Below are positions 1 to 5,889 of a stretch of DNA of 12,930 nt, in pieces; position 1 is the first letter of the stretch, and each line of letters opens with the position of its first letter. The notes under the pieces were generated by a model, which did not search any database, was not told where the DNA came from, and worked only from the letters and a program-made list of their open reading frames with translations. Source of the DNA: Thermofilum sp. (GTDB lineage: Archaea > Thermoproteota > Thermoprotei > Thermofilales > Thermofilaceae); contig JAJHRM010000048.1 in NCBI GenBank assembly GCA_020832965.1, positions 1 to 12,930 on the forward strand. The letters run 5' to 3'. The position numbers were made by a program, and so were the translations under genes.

Positions 1-106
1 TCCTGGCTTCCTCGCTGAAGAGGGGGGATTACAGAGAAGGGTCCTTTAAAGCATTTAAAATGGTTAACGTGTTTACGGGCTTGTTCTTCTTGCTTCTCAT
101 GCTACC

Positions 107-574
107 TTAACTACTATGGTAGTACACGGACAAATTGTATTTCAGCATTTTTGAGTAATCTCTCTTGAACCAGAACTGCCCATAGATGTTTTTCCCATTG
201 AGGACATGTGGCAGCCAGATCTTATCGTCTTCCCACATCGAATCGTAGGGAATTTGGTCGATCCCAAACCATTGTGGTAATGCCTCCTCTGACGGAGATG
301 GCTCCCCCTTAAACTTCCTTGAGGTGAATACGTGGACAACAATATCTGGTACCTCGTTCTCCGCGTAAAACACCAATACTCCCTTATAAGAAACCTCGAG
401 GAGCTCCAAACCCACCTCTTCCCTTACTTCTCTCTTCACGCCCTGCCAAATGTCCTCGTTAGGCTCTATTTTACCTCCAACTCCGTTGTATTTCCCAGCG
501 CCAAACCCCCTACGCTTATAAATGAGCAGTACTTCTTTGCTCCTCATAGGGTAGCAAAGCGTAGCCAGCCACAT
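107..574 (-). CDS. MTH1-type Nudix hydrolase (probable oxidised purine dNTP diphosphatase)
   Basis: This 155-residue protein carries a perfect Nudix box (GX5EX7REUXEEXGU) from Gly34 to Leu56, the Mg-binding helix-loop that cleaves nucleoside diphosphate linkages. The resemblance is specifically to MTH1/NUDT1: the GFGAGKYNGVGGK stretch (residues 23-35) and the MWEDD stretch (113-117) line up with human MTH1, including equivalents of Asn33, Trp117, Asp119 and Asp120, which read 8-oxoguanine. The likely role is therefore cytosolic sanitation of oxidised purine dNTPs; this is inferred from conserved binding residues and the exact substrate is not proved. The ATG at 574 has no Shine-Dalgarno, but an AT-rich TTTTTTAA lies about 27 bases upstream, fitting a leaderless transcript. 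It lies 39 bases downstream of the prenyltransferase gene on the same strand but seems to have its own promoter. Confidence 0.92.
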   Translation of the reverse strand: MWLATLCYPMRSKEVLLIYKRRGFGAGKYNGVGGKIEPNEDIWQGVKREVREEVGLELLEVSYKGVLVFYAENEVPDIVVHVFTSRKFKGEPSPSEEALPQWFGIDQIPYDSMWEDDKIWLPHVLNGKNIYGQFWFKRDYSKMLKYNLSVYYHSS

Positions 575-597
575 AGGAAAGTTATAGGCGGGTAGGC

Positions 598-607
598 GTT
601 AAAAAAC
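598..607 (-). promoter_or_regulatory. T-tract between two minus-strand genes: TATA-like box of the Nudix gene and possible terminator
   Basis: On the minus strand this reads GTTTTTTAAC. It begins seven bases after the prenyltransferase stop codon, so the run of six T could end that transcript in the usual archaeal way. It is also centred about 27 bases upstream of the Nudix ATG, the expected spacing for a TATA box of a leaderless gene. Both roles are inferred from spacing only. Confidence 0.4.
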
Positions 608-613
608 TAAGCT

Positions 614-1480
614 CTACTTAAGAAAAGCACCCATTAGCATGCCGACTGTATAAAGCGCTCCAAAGCTCCTTACAAGAGCCGCAGTCATGGGGTCAGCAGC
701 TTCGGGGATCTTTGCCTTAAAGACCCTTAAGAGTTTATACGCTTGAGGAAAGGTCATAAATGCCAGCAAGGATGAAACTGGCACTACTCCCATTAAGGCA
801 AGGATAGCTAGGGAAATGTATGCTGAGAAAATTTCCCCCGCATAGAAGTATAGACCCTTGCTCCTCCCAATTAGAGCGACAAACGTCTTAGCTCCTCTGC
901 TCAAGTCGAACTCTATATCGCGTAGATTATTTGCAGTAAGCACAGCAGCCACGAGTAGTCCAACCGGGATACCCGCTACCGCCGCTAGAAACGACAAATT
1001 GCCAGTCAGCACATAGAACGTACCGACCCACATGAACACCCCCCAGCTGAGGAAGACCCCTAACTCGCCGAGAGCCCTATACTTCAGTCCCGGGGGACCG
1101 GAGTACGTAAACAGCAAAACCACACCGATAAGCGCGAGGAAGACCACCAGCAGCTGCCGAATAGCCGCGATAATCATAGCACAGCCTAATCCCGCGGTCA
1201 GCAGAGCTACTCCATAGTCTCGAACCTGTCTCGGCGACATTATTCCAGCTATAATGGGGTGCTGTCTATATAGAGTCGTGGGAGCACCCGCTACGTCCAC
1301 TCCTCTAACAGTATCGTAGTAGTCATTCAACACATTGGCTGCTGCATGCAGCAGCACTACGCCTGCCAATGTTAAAACGTAAAGTAATGGGTCGAATGCA
1401 TGAACCAGGAAGAACGCGTAAGCTGCTGCACCTGTTACGGATACAGCGGTCATCACGAAGGACCACGGCCGCGTAGCCAT
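614..1480 (-). CDS. UbiA-family prenyltransferase, MenA-like
   Basis: This integral membrane enzyme of 288 residues has about eight or nine hydrophobic segments. Both aspartate-rich UbiA motifs are visible: NVLNDYYDTVRGVD in the N-terminal third and NNLRDIEFDLSRGAKT in the second half. The NDYxDxxxGxD and NNxRDxxxD forms are typical of MenA, which prenylates 1,4-dihydroxy-2-naphthoate in menaquinone synthesis. No other menaquinone gene is in the window, so another aromatic acceptor, or another UbiA role such as archaeal lipid synthesis, cannot be excluded. I chose the ATG at 1480 because GGAG lies eight bases upstream. An in-frame GTG at 1504 adds eight residues beginning MARA, but those lie inside a dispersed repeat and the same MARA prefix appears before nadE, so the longer start is probably spurious. 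The upstream region is entirely transposon-derived, so the promoter may be too. Confidence 0.85.
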   Translation of the reverse strand: MATRPWSFVMTAVSVTGAAAYAFFLVHAFDPLLYVLTLAGVVLLHAAANVLNDYYDTVRGVDVAGAPTTLYRQHPIIAGIMSPRQVRDYGVALLTAGLGCAMIIAAIRQLLVVFLALIGVVLLFTYSGPPGLKYRALGELGVFLSWGVFMWVGTFYVLTGNLSFLAAVAGIPVGLLVAAVLTANNLRDIEFDLSRGAKTFVALIGRSKGLYFYAGEIFSAYISLAILALMGVVPVSSLLAFMTFPQAYKLLRVFKAKIPEAADPMTAALVRSFGALYTVGMLMGAFLK

Positions 1481-1492
1481 GAACAGATCTCC

Positions 1493-1535
1493 AGCGCGCG
1501 CCACCGTGTTACCCCGCCTTTTCGCAGGGTTATGG
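1493..1535 (-). repeat. TnpB-element right-end repeat, copy 1
   Basis: Read on the plus strand the element begins AGCGCGCGCCACC, continues with GTTACCCCGCC, then a T-rich step, TTCGCAG, and ends near TATGGG. It lies just past the stop codon of the tnpB fragment (the last bases overlap it), where IS200/IS605-type elements carry their right end and omega-RNA scaffold. On the minus strand CCCTGC and GCGGGG can pair around a GAAAAG loop. Its outer edge is 12 bases from the chosen prenyltransferase start codon. Three further copies are at 6715, 8175 and 11543. Confidence 0.8.
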
Positions 1536-1800
1536 GTTTATAGGTTTTACTCTTGAGGGTGTTGGCAGGAAGCTCTTCACGTGTATTGTGCTCGGTAGCC
1601 CCGCATCGATTCCTAGCGCCTCCAGCCCGCGCTTTAGGATGTTTATGGCAGCATTAATGTCCGCGTGCAATGTGTGCCCGTAGGGGCATGTGACCAGCCC
1701 ACGAGGCTTCCTCCGTACTTCCACCTTGTGGTAGGCGCGCGCTTAGGCCGGCTCCCATGGGGAGCGGGGTGCCCAGGCCGAGGACGACCCCCCAACGACG
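1530..1800 (-). pseudogene. tnpB: tnpB C-terminal fragment (IS200/IS605-type RNA-guided nuclease), frameshifted
   Basis: The last 64 codons (1530-1724, GTG at the upstream end) read VEVRRKPRGLVTCPYGH followed by LHADINAAINILKRG. This is the second half of the TnpB zinc-finger domain plus the RuvC-III region holding the last catalytic Asp (HADIN). An intact TnpB is roughly 370-420 residues, so more than three quarters is missing. Upstream in the same frame, ARAYHK is preceded by a TAA. Shifting frame recovers HGSRPKR, the expected first half of the zinc finger (CPxHG), and before it GSSSA resembling the GTSSxCP motif, so at least one frameshift and a lost cysteine are present. Further upstream (to about 1950) the GC-rich sequence has no recognisable TnpB. 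The protein cannot be a working nuclease. Its 3' end runs into right-end repeat copy 1. Confidence 0.85.
1536..1544 (-). promoter_or_regulatory. TATA-like box inside the tnpB tail, candidate promoter of the prenyltransferase gene
   Basis: On the minus strand this reads CCTATAAAC and forms part of the last codons of the tnpB fragment. Initiation about 25 bases downstream would fall near 1515, giving a leader of about 35 bases that contains the right-end repeat before the ATG at 1480. No better TATA-like box was seen nearer the gene. The role is inferred from spacing. Confidence 0.4.
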
Positions 1801-1974
1801 CCGCCGAGCCCCACCCCACGCGTTGTCTTCAAAGCTGCAGGCTCCCATAGCTGGTTGCTGCGGGCGAAGCCGCTCCTCCTGCTAATCCTGATGTAACCCT
1901 CGGGCTTCCTCCAGCGCACGCTCTCATACAAAAAGTGTAACCACAAACCTTCCTTATGAATTTTTCAATAAGCT

Positions 1975-1996
1975 TTTTCGTATAGAAATACGAAAA
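1975..1996. promoter_or_regulatory. Perfect 9-base palindrome upstream of the cbiM operon, candidate operator
   Basis: TTTTCGTAT (1975-1983), a four-base spacer AGAA, and ATACGAAAA (1988-1996) form a perfect inverted repeat of 22 bases in total. It ends about 20 bases before the TATA-like box of the metal-uptake operon, a usual place for an archaeal regulator to act. It does not match the widely spaced GTATGA/TCATAC palindrome of bacterial NikR. A dimeric metal- or cobalamin-responsive regulator is a plausible reader, but none is encoded next to it. Confidence 0.5.
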
Positions 1997-2010
1997 CATA
2001 TTACTGGGCG

Positions 2011-2024
2011 AAAAGAATAAATAG
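2011..2024 (+). promoter_or_regulatory. TATA-like promoter of the cbiM operon
   Basis: AAAAGAATAAATAG lies about 28-38 bases before the ATG at 2051. This spacing predicts a transcript beginning only a few bases before the ATG, so the first gene would be nearly leaderless, which supports the 2051 start. Confidence 0.5.
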
Positions 2025-2050
2025 TACCTAGGGTTACTAACGTGACCCAT

Positions 2051-2659
2051 ATGCACATACCTGACGGGTATTTGGACATCTACACATGCCTTGTAACCTA
2101 CATTATAGCAGTAGTCATAGGAACTCTTTCCTTTAGAAACCTTAAAGGCCTAAGCGAAGAAAAGAAGGCGCTCATCCCCGTACTTGCGGCGGCAATATTC
2201 GTTGCACAGATGTTGAACTGGCCTATACCGGGCGGTACGTCACTGCATCTTGTTGGGGGAGCTCTAGCAGCAATGCTTCTGGGCCCCTGGGGAGGAAATG
2301 TGGTTTTAATGCTGGTTTTACTTGTTCAGGCGCTTGTGTTCCACGACGGTGGAATAACAACGCTAGGCGCGAACATACTAAACATGGGCATCGTTGCTGT
2401 TTTTACAGGCTGGCTAGTATACAGGTACGTGCGTAATAAGAAGCTTGCGTCTTTCCTGGCGGGCTGGCTCAGCATTACCCTTGCAGGCATAGTCTGCGGT
2501 ATAGAGCTCGGTTTGTCGAGCCAGTTCCTCTACGGACTCTCGATAACCGTTCCAGTAATGGGCGGCTGGCACGCAGTGCTCGGAGTAGTTGAGGGGGCAA
2601 TCACAATGGGCGTCTACACGTACTTATCGGCCAGGTATCCCAGCCTGGTGAGCGGGTGA
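2051..2659 (+). CDS. cbiM: CbiM/NikM substrate-binding membrane component of a Co/Ni ECF transporter
   Basis: This 202-residue membrane protein is the metal-selecting S component of a group-I energy-coupling-factor importer. It begins MHIPDGYLD: in the family the free N terminus with His2 and a later histidine (here His66 in GGTSLH) hold the metal in a square-planar site, so Met1-His2 must be the true N terminus. That fixes the start at the ATG at 2051; a GTG nine bases upstream would bury His2 and inactivate the site. The conserved HDGGITTLGANILNMG stretch (residues 98-113) is also present. Six or seven hydrophobic segments follow the family pattern. It is first in a tight four-gene operon (four bases to the next start). 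Co2+ versus Ni2+ cannot be settled from the sequence, and no cobalamin or nickel-enzyme gene lies nearby. Confidence 0.93.
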   Translation: MHIPDGYLDIYTCLVTYIIAVVIGTLSFRNLKGLSEEKKALIPVLAAAIFVAQMLNWPIPGGTSLHLVGGALAAMLLGPWGGNVVLMLVLLVQALVFHDGGITTLGANILNMGIVAVFTGWLVYRYVRNKKLASFLAGWLSITLAGIVCGIELGLSSQFLYGLSITVPVMGGWHAVLGVVEGAITMGVYTYLSARYPSLVSG

Positions 2660-2663
2660 TCGC

Positions 2664-2957
2664 ATGAGAGAGATCGTGGTCAAGCACAAAAAGGCAATCA
2701 TCCTAATACTCGTCCTCATAGCCATAAGCCCGATCTTCGGAGTTATACTGGCGGGGATTATTGGCTACCACGAACCCCTGGACATTGCGGCAGAAATGCT
2801 CGGCTTGAATGAGACGACTGAGGAAATCAACTGGACCCCCTTCCTCGACTACTCTGTCCCAGGACTCCCTCCGGAGCTCGGGTACATAGCTTCAGGGCTG
2901 CTGGGGGCATTTGTAGTACTCCTCTTGGGATACCTAGTAATTAAGCTGATGAAGTGA
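2664..2957 (+). CDS. PDGLE-domain (CbiN/NikN-like) small membrane subunit
   Basis: The protein has 97 residues with two hydrophobic helices, one near the N terminus (about residues 11-34) and one near the C terminus (about 72-95). Between them is an extracytoplasmic loop with EPLDIAAEMLGL and DYSVPGL, the hallmark of the PDGLE family that accompanies or is fused to CbiM/NikM proteins. The family member acts as an accessory subunit that helps load metal into the M component. The start follows the cbiM stop by four bases, and GGTGA overlapping that stop serves as ribosome binding site. It lies exactly where cbiN sits in cbiMNQO operons. Confidence 0.87.
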   Translation: MREIVVKHKKAIILILVLIAISPIFGVILAGIIGYHEPLDIAAEMLGLNETTEEINWTPFLDYSVPGLPPELGYIASGLLGAFVVLLLGYLVIKLMK

Positions 2958-2958
2958 G

Positions 2959-3696
2959 ATGAGAAACGCTCGGAGCAGCCCAGTAAATAATTATTTTTCT
3001 GAGCTTGGTGAAATCCTCGGCAAGCTTCTCGATTCTTCACATCCAGTGTTTACTCCCAGCTTGGGTATCGTTCTCTCCACAATCACGACGAGTATCGTCT
3101 CATTTTCCCGCACAATTTACCCACCCATACTGGCGGTGATTGCCGCCTCTCTGCTTTCGTCCGTCACGAAGAAGATGAGGGAGTGGGCGATCGTCACTCT
3201 TATCTCTCTGCTCTTCGCAACAATAGTAGCTTTACCAGCGTACCTCTTCAGCAACGCAAGTGATGCGGTGCTGTTCACCCTAAGGGTAGTAGCGTCAGCA
3301 TCGTTCTTCACCGCCGCAGTGGGCGGTCTCGGCTGGCTTGGTCTCATACATGGGCTGGAGGACATGGGACTAGGAGCTCTCTCAACTCATGTGGGTCTCT
3401 TAGTTAGATACATTCCCGAGTTTATTAGGAAAAGCTATGCAACCATCCTTGCTAGGGAGTCTCGCACATTCACAAGCTCCAGGAAAGCGAGGTGGAGAGT
3501 AGGCGTGTCCGTGGTCGGGGATCTGCTCTACGAGGGGTTCAGGCTGTCATACTGGCTGGCGCTAGCGTTAAAGGCGAGGCGCTTTGCGAGGTCCCCAGCG
3601 GGGAAGCACCGGGTAAGGGGTTGGGCGCCGACATCCATGGATCTGCTTCTCCTAATCTCCACAACATTAATCGTCTTCCTGTTACTACTCCGCTAG
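2959..3696 (+). CDS. cbiQ: CbiQ/EcfT transmembrane coupling subunit of the Co/Ni importer
   Basis: This 245-residue membrane protein is the T component that couples ATP hydrolysis to movement of CbiM. The two cytoplasmic Ala-Arg-x coupling signatures contacting the ATPase are visible: LARESRTF (about residues 164-171) and LALKARRF (about 201-208), the latter a variant of the common AMEARG form. Hydrophobic segments occupy roughly residues 38-120 and the extreme C terminus. The ATG starts one base after the stop of the preceding gene, so translation is probably coupled. Confidence 0.9.
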   Translation: MRNARSSPVNNYFSELGEILGKLLDSSHPVFTPSLGIVLSTITTSIVSFSRTIYPPILAVIAASLLSSVTKKMREWAIVTLISLLFATIVALPAYLFSNASDAVLFTLRVVASASFFTAAVGGLGWLGLIHGLEDMGLGALSTHVGLLVRYIPEFIRKSYATILARESRTFTSSRKARWRVGVSVVGDLLYEGFRLSYWLALALKARRFARSPAGKHRVRGWAPTSMDLLLLISTTLIVFLLLLR

Positions 3697-3706
3697 GGTC
3701 TCCCTT

Positions 3707-4444
3707 ATGCTTGAGGGGAGGAAACTCTACTTCTCATACTCTCCCGGAAACTACGTCGTTGAAGACGTCAGCATACAGGTGAAGAGGGGTCGGATAACAG
3801 CCCTCCTAGGACCGAATGGCTCAGGCAAGACAACCCTCATACTGCTAGTCTCAGGCCTCCTCAAGCCTCTCAAGGGAGAAGTCTACCTAGAAGGGAGGAA
3901 CCTGTTCGAGCTGCTCCCCGAGGCGAGGAGAAACATAGGCGTAGTCTTTCAGAACCCAGACGACCACCTGTTCAACCCTACAGTTCTCGATGAGCTCCTC
4001 TTCACCTTAAATCAGCTGAACCTAGCGCAAAAGGAAAGGGAGGAGAGGGTACAGCACGTGGCCAAGCTCCTCAACCTCAACGAACTGCTGAGGAGACCCA
4101 TCCATGCTCTGAGCTATGGTGAGAAGAGGAGAGTCGCGCTGGCCTCCGTTCTAGTCTACGACCCCCAGTACTTACTATTAGACGAGCCGACAGCAAACCT
4201 CGACCCTAAAACCAGCGCCGTGGTGATCAGTATCCTGTGCGGCTACAAGAAGACGAGGGGGGTATTGCTTGCCACCCAGGACGTCTGGCTAGCAGAGTCT
4301 ATCAGCGACTACATGTACATTCTTAGTAACGGGAGAGTCGCCTGGGAAGGAGCCCCTCCAGCGCCCAGAGATGTGCTTGATGAGGTAGGTCTCGGAATTA
4401 AAGAGATAAGCTGCAAAGACGGAGCCTTTAACTACTGTGATTAA
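3707..4444 (+). CDS. cbiO: CbiO/EcfA ATPase of the Co/Ni importer, with glutamine in the H-loop
   Basis: This 245-residue ABC ATPase is the energising subunit of the importer. Visible elements are Walker A GPNGSGKT (residues 35-42), the Q-loop FQNPDDHLF (Gln82) typical of ECF ATPases, the signature LSYGEKRR (135-142, in place of LSGGQ), and Walker B YLLLDEP with catalytic Glu160. The switch position, normally His in a phrase like ATHD, reads ATQD, so Gln191 replaces the H-loop histidine. A homodimer would carry this in both sites. The gene starts ten bases after cbiQ and is the last of the operon; a T-rich stretch follows. The operon has a single ATPase, as usual for the metal-specific group-I systems. 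Confidence 0.93.
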   Translation: MLEGRKLYFSYSPGNYVVEDVSIQVKRGRITALLGPNGSGKTTLILLVSGLLKPLKGEVYLEGRNLFELLPEARRNIGVVFQNPDDHLFNPTVLDELLFTLNQLNLAQKEREERVQHVAKLLNLNELLRRPIHALSYGEKRRVALASVLVYDPQYLLLDEPTANLDPKTSAVVISILCGYKKTRGVLLATQDVWLAESISDYMYILSNGRVAWEGAPPAPRDVLDEVGLGIKEISCKDGAFNYCD

Positions 4445-4445
4445 A

Positions 4446-4458
4446 AAAGTTTAATTTT
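4446..4458 (+). promoter_or_regulatory. AT-rich box: end of the cbi operon and TATA of the MFS gene
   Basis: AAAGTTTAATTTT lies immediately after the cbiO stop and about 20-30 bases before the GTG at 4478. The position suits a TATA box for a leaderless MFS transcript, and the T-rich end could help terminate the cbi transcript. Inferred from position only. Confidence 0.4.
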
Positions 4459-4477
4459 CTGCACCACTCCCGTTTTC

Positions 4478-5741
4478 GTGCTCAATTGTCTTCGCAGAGT
4501 GAAAGGCTCTCTCAGAAAAATTCCCAGGAATATTCGCACTCTCGCCTTCGGCTGGTTAGTCTGGTCGCCTGTGCAAGCGATGGCCAGCCCCTACGCGCAA
4601 CTCTATGTTAGTAAGCTAGGCGCGACCCCCGGAGACATTTCCCTTGTGCAATCAGCTTCGCAGATGGCAAATGCTTTCTCAAGATTGATCGGAGGCTTCC
4701 TCTCAGACAAGTACGGGAGGAAAAAGGTCCTTTGGATCGGCACACTTCTCGTAGCTGGAACCTACCTCTTAATGGCGCTAGCCCCGGACTGGCAAAGCTT
4801 CGCTCTAGCAAACGTATTGAACGGCATATCCCTCTTCTACCAGCCAGCGCTGGAGGGGATACAAGCTGACTCCATTCCGGTAGCGTTAAGGGGGAGAATG
4901 AACGCTGTTCTTCAACTTGTACCCGGCCTTGCCACATCGCTTTCACCGATATGCGGAGCATACATCGTAAACACCTTTGGAATCCTTGAGGGCATGAGAA
5001 TTATTTACTCTCTCCTTCGCGACTGGAGTAGCAACCGCAATTACACGGCTCCTTTGGATCGATGAAACAGTGACTTTTAGGGAAAGCAGCAGTGCTGGCA
5101 AAAACATTCTACTGTCATACACGGATGCCTTGAAAAGACTTAGCCAAGAAGTTTACCTGTTAATGACCACGGACATCATGCTCAACCTTATAGGTGCAAT
5201 GTCCCTCCTGGGAAACTATTACATGTACTACTATTTAAAGGTGAGTAAAAGTGATCTGGCACTCTTGGCAACTATGGGAAGCATAACCAACCTCTCACTG
5301 CTGCTGCCCGTGGGTAGAATTGTAGATACGCGGGGGAGAAACCTCTCGATAACGATGGGTTTCATTCTCGGAACACTGAGTCAAGCATTCTTCGTACTAG
5401 CTCCTCCCTCCTCAGCATCTACAATGCCTCTCCTTACTCTTTCAAGCGTCATTGGCTCGATGGGAGGTGTGTTTTACGGCTTAGCATACTCCTCACTTAG
5501 AGCCGACCTGGTCCCAAAAGAGTATAGGGGAAGAGTCTACGCTATCTGGGGTATCATCCCTGCTTTCGCATGGAGCATTGGCGCCATGATAGGTGGATGG
5601 ATGTACAACAGCCTTGGACCAACCACCCCATTTATTTCCAGCCTAACACTTCGGTTACTACTCGCGCCACTCCTGCTTTCAATGTTTAAGCAACTCACAT
5701 CTAGAGTAGACAGGATAATAAGAAGCGTAGAGGGGAGTTAA
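4478..5741 (+). pseudogene. MFS transporter interrupted by a single-base frameshift
   Basis: Two adjacent reading frames together make one major facilitator protein of about 420 residues. The first (GTG 4478 to a TGA at 5063-5065) has six hydrophobic segments and motif A (GGFLSDKYGRKK). The second (open from 4998, stop at 5739-5741) has the C-terminal six segments and the second motif-A-like loop (GRIVDTRGRN). The join falls between 4998 and 5062. Dropping one base in the CTCTCTCCTTC run near 5009-5018 gives GMRIIYSLFATGVATAITRLL, a natural helix 6 into the central loop. An internal GTG at 5070 could start the second half but would make half a transporter. Explanations are a true slippage mutation, a sequencing error, or +1 recoding. 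The substrate cannot be told; drug or metabolite export is usual for such proteins. Confidence 0.82.
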
Positions 5742-5889
5742 GCACGGGGGAACTCTTGTGCGCTAACACTGCTCCTCCTGGGGGTTCCCGTAAGCGGGAC
5801 CAAGAAGAGGGTGGCCCCGGCGATGAGGGCTCACGACTCCAAAGCGCATCCACAGCAGTGCAGGGGACACGATGAGGCTGCACTCAGCT
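5742..5889. other. GC-rich, hairpin-forming intergenic segment; possible mobile-element remnant
   Basis: This stretch is much richer in G+C than its neighbours, which in thermophilic archaea usually marks structured RNA or foreign DNA. It holds GGTTCCCG-taag-CGGGACC (5784-5802, one bulge) and a second stem, AGTGCAG (5857-5863) with CTGCACT (5878-5884), extended by AGC/GCT. Bases 5779-5825 resemble 8881-8928, and the similarity holds at peptide level (VPVSGTKKRVAP against APTRGTDEGVKP), which hints at a decayed coding tail, perhaps of a second tnpB-like family. No complete gene, tRNA, SRP RNA or RNase P signature is seen. Confidence 0.4.

Noticed and set aside
1..106. Gene or promoter at the left edge
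   Set aside because: It has AT-rich words (TTTAAAGCATTTAAAA at 45-60) and a short CTTC/GAAG stem, but no coding frame or assignable downstream gene.
2042..2050. GTG at 2042 as the start of cbiM
   Set aside because: It would add Met-Thr-His before the MHIPDG N terminus, which must be free to form the metal site.
1654..2056. Several overlapping minus-strand frames upstream of the tnpB fragment
   Set aside because: They are Gly/Arg/Trp-rich translations of GC-rich decayed tnpB DNA in shifted frames. Only short TnpB-like pieces such as GSSSA and HGSRPKR are recognisable.
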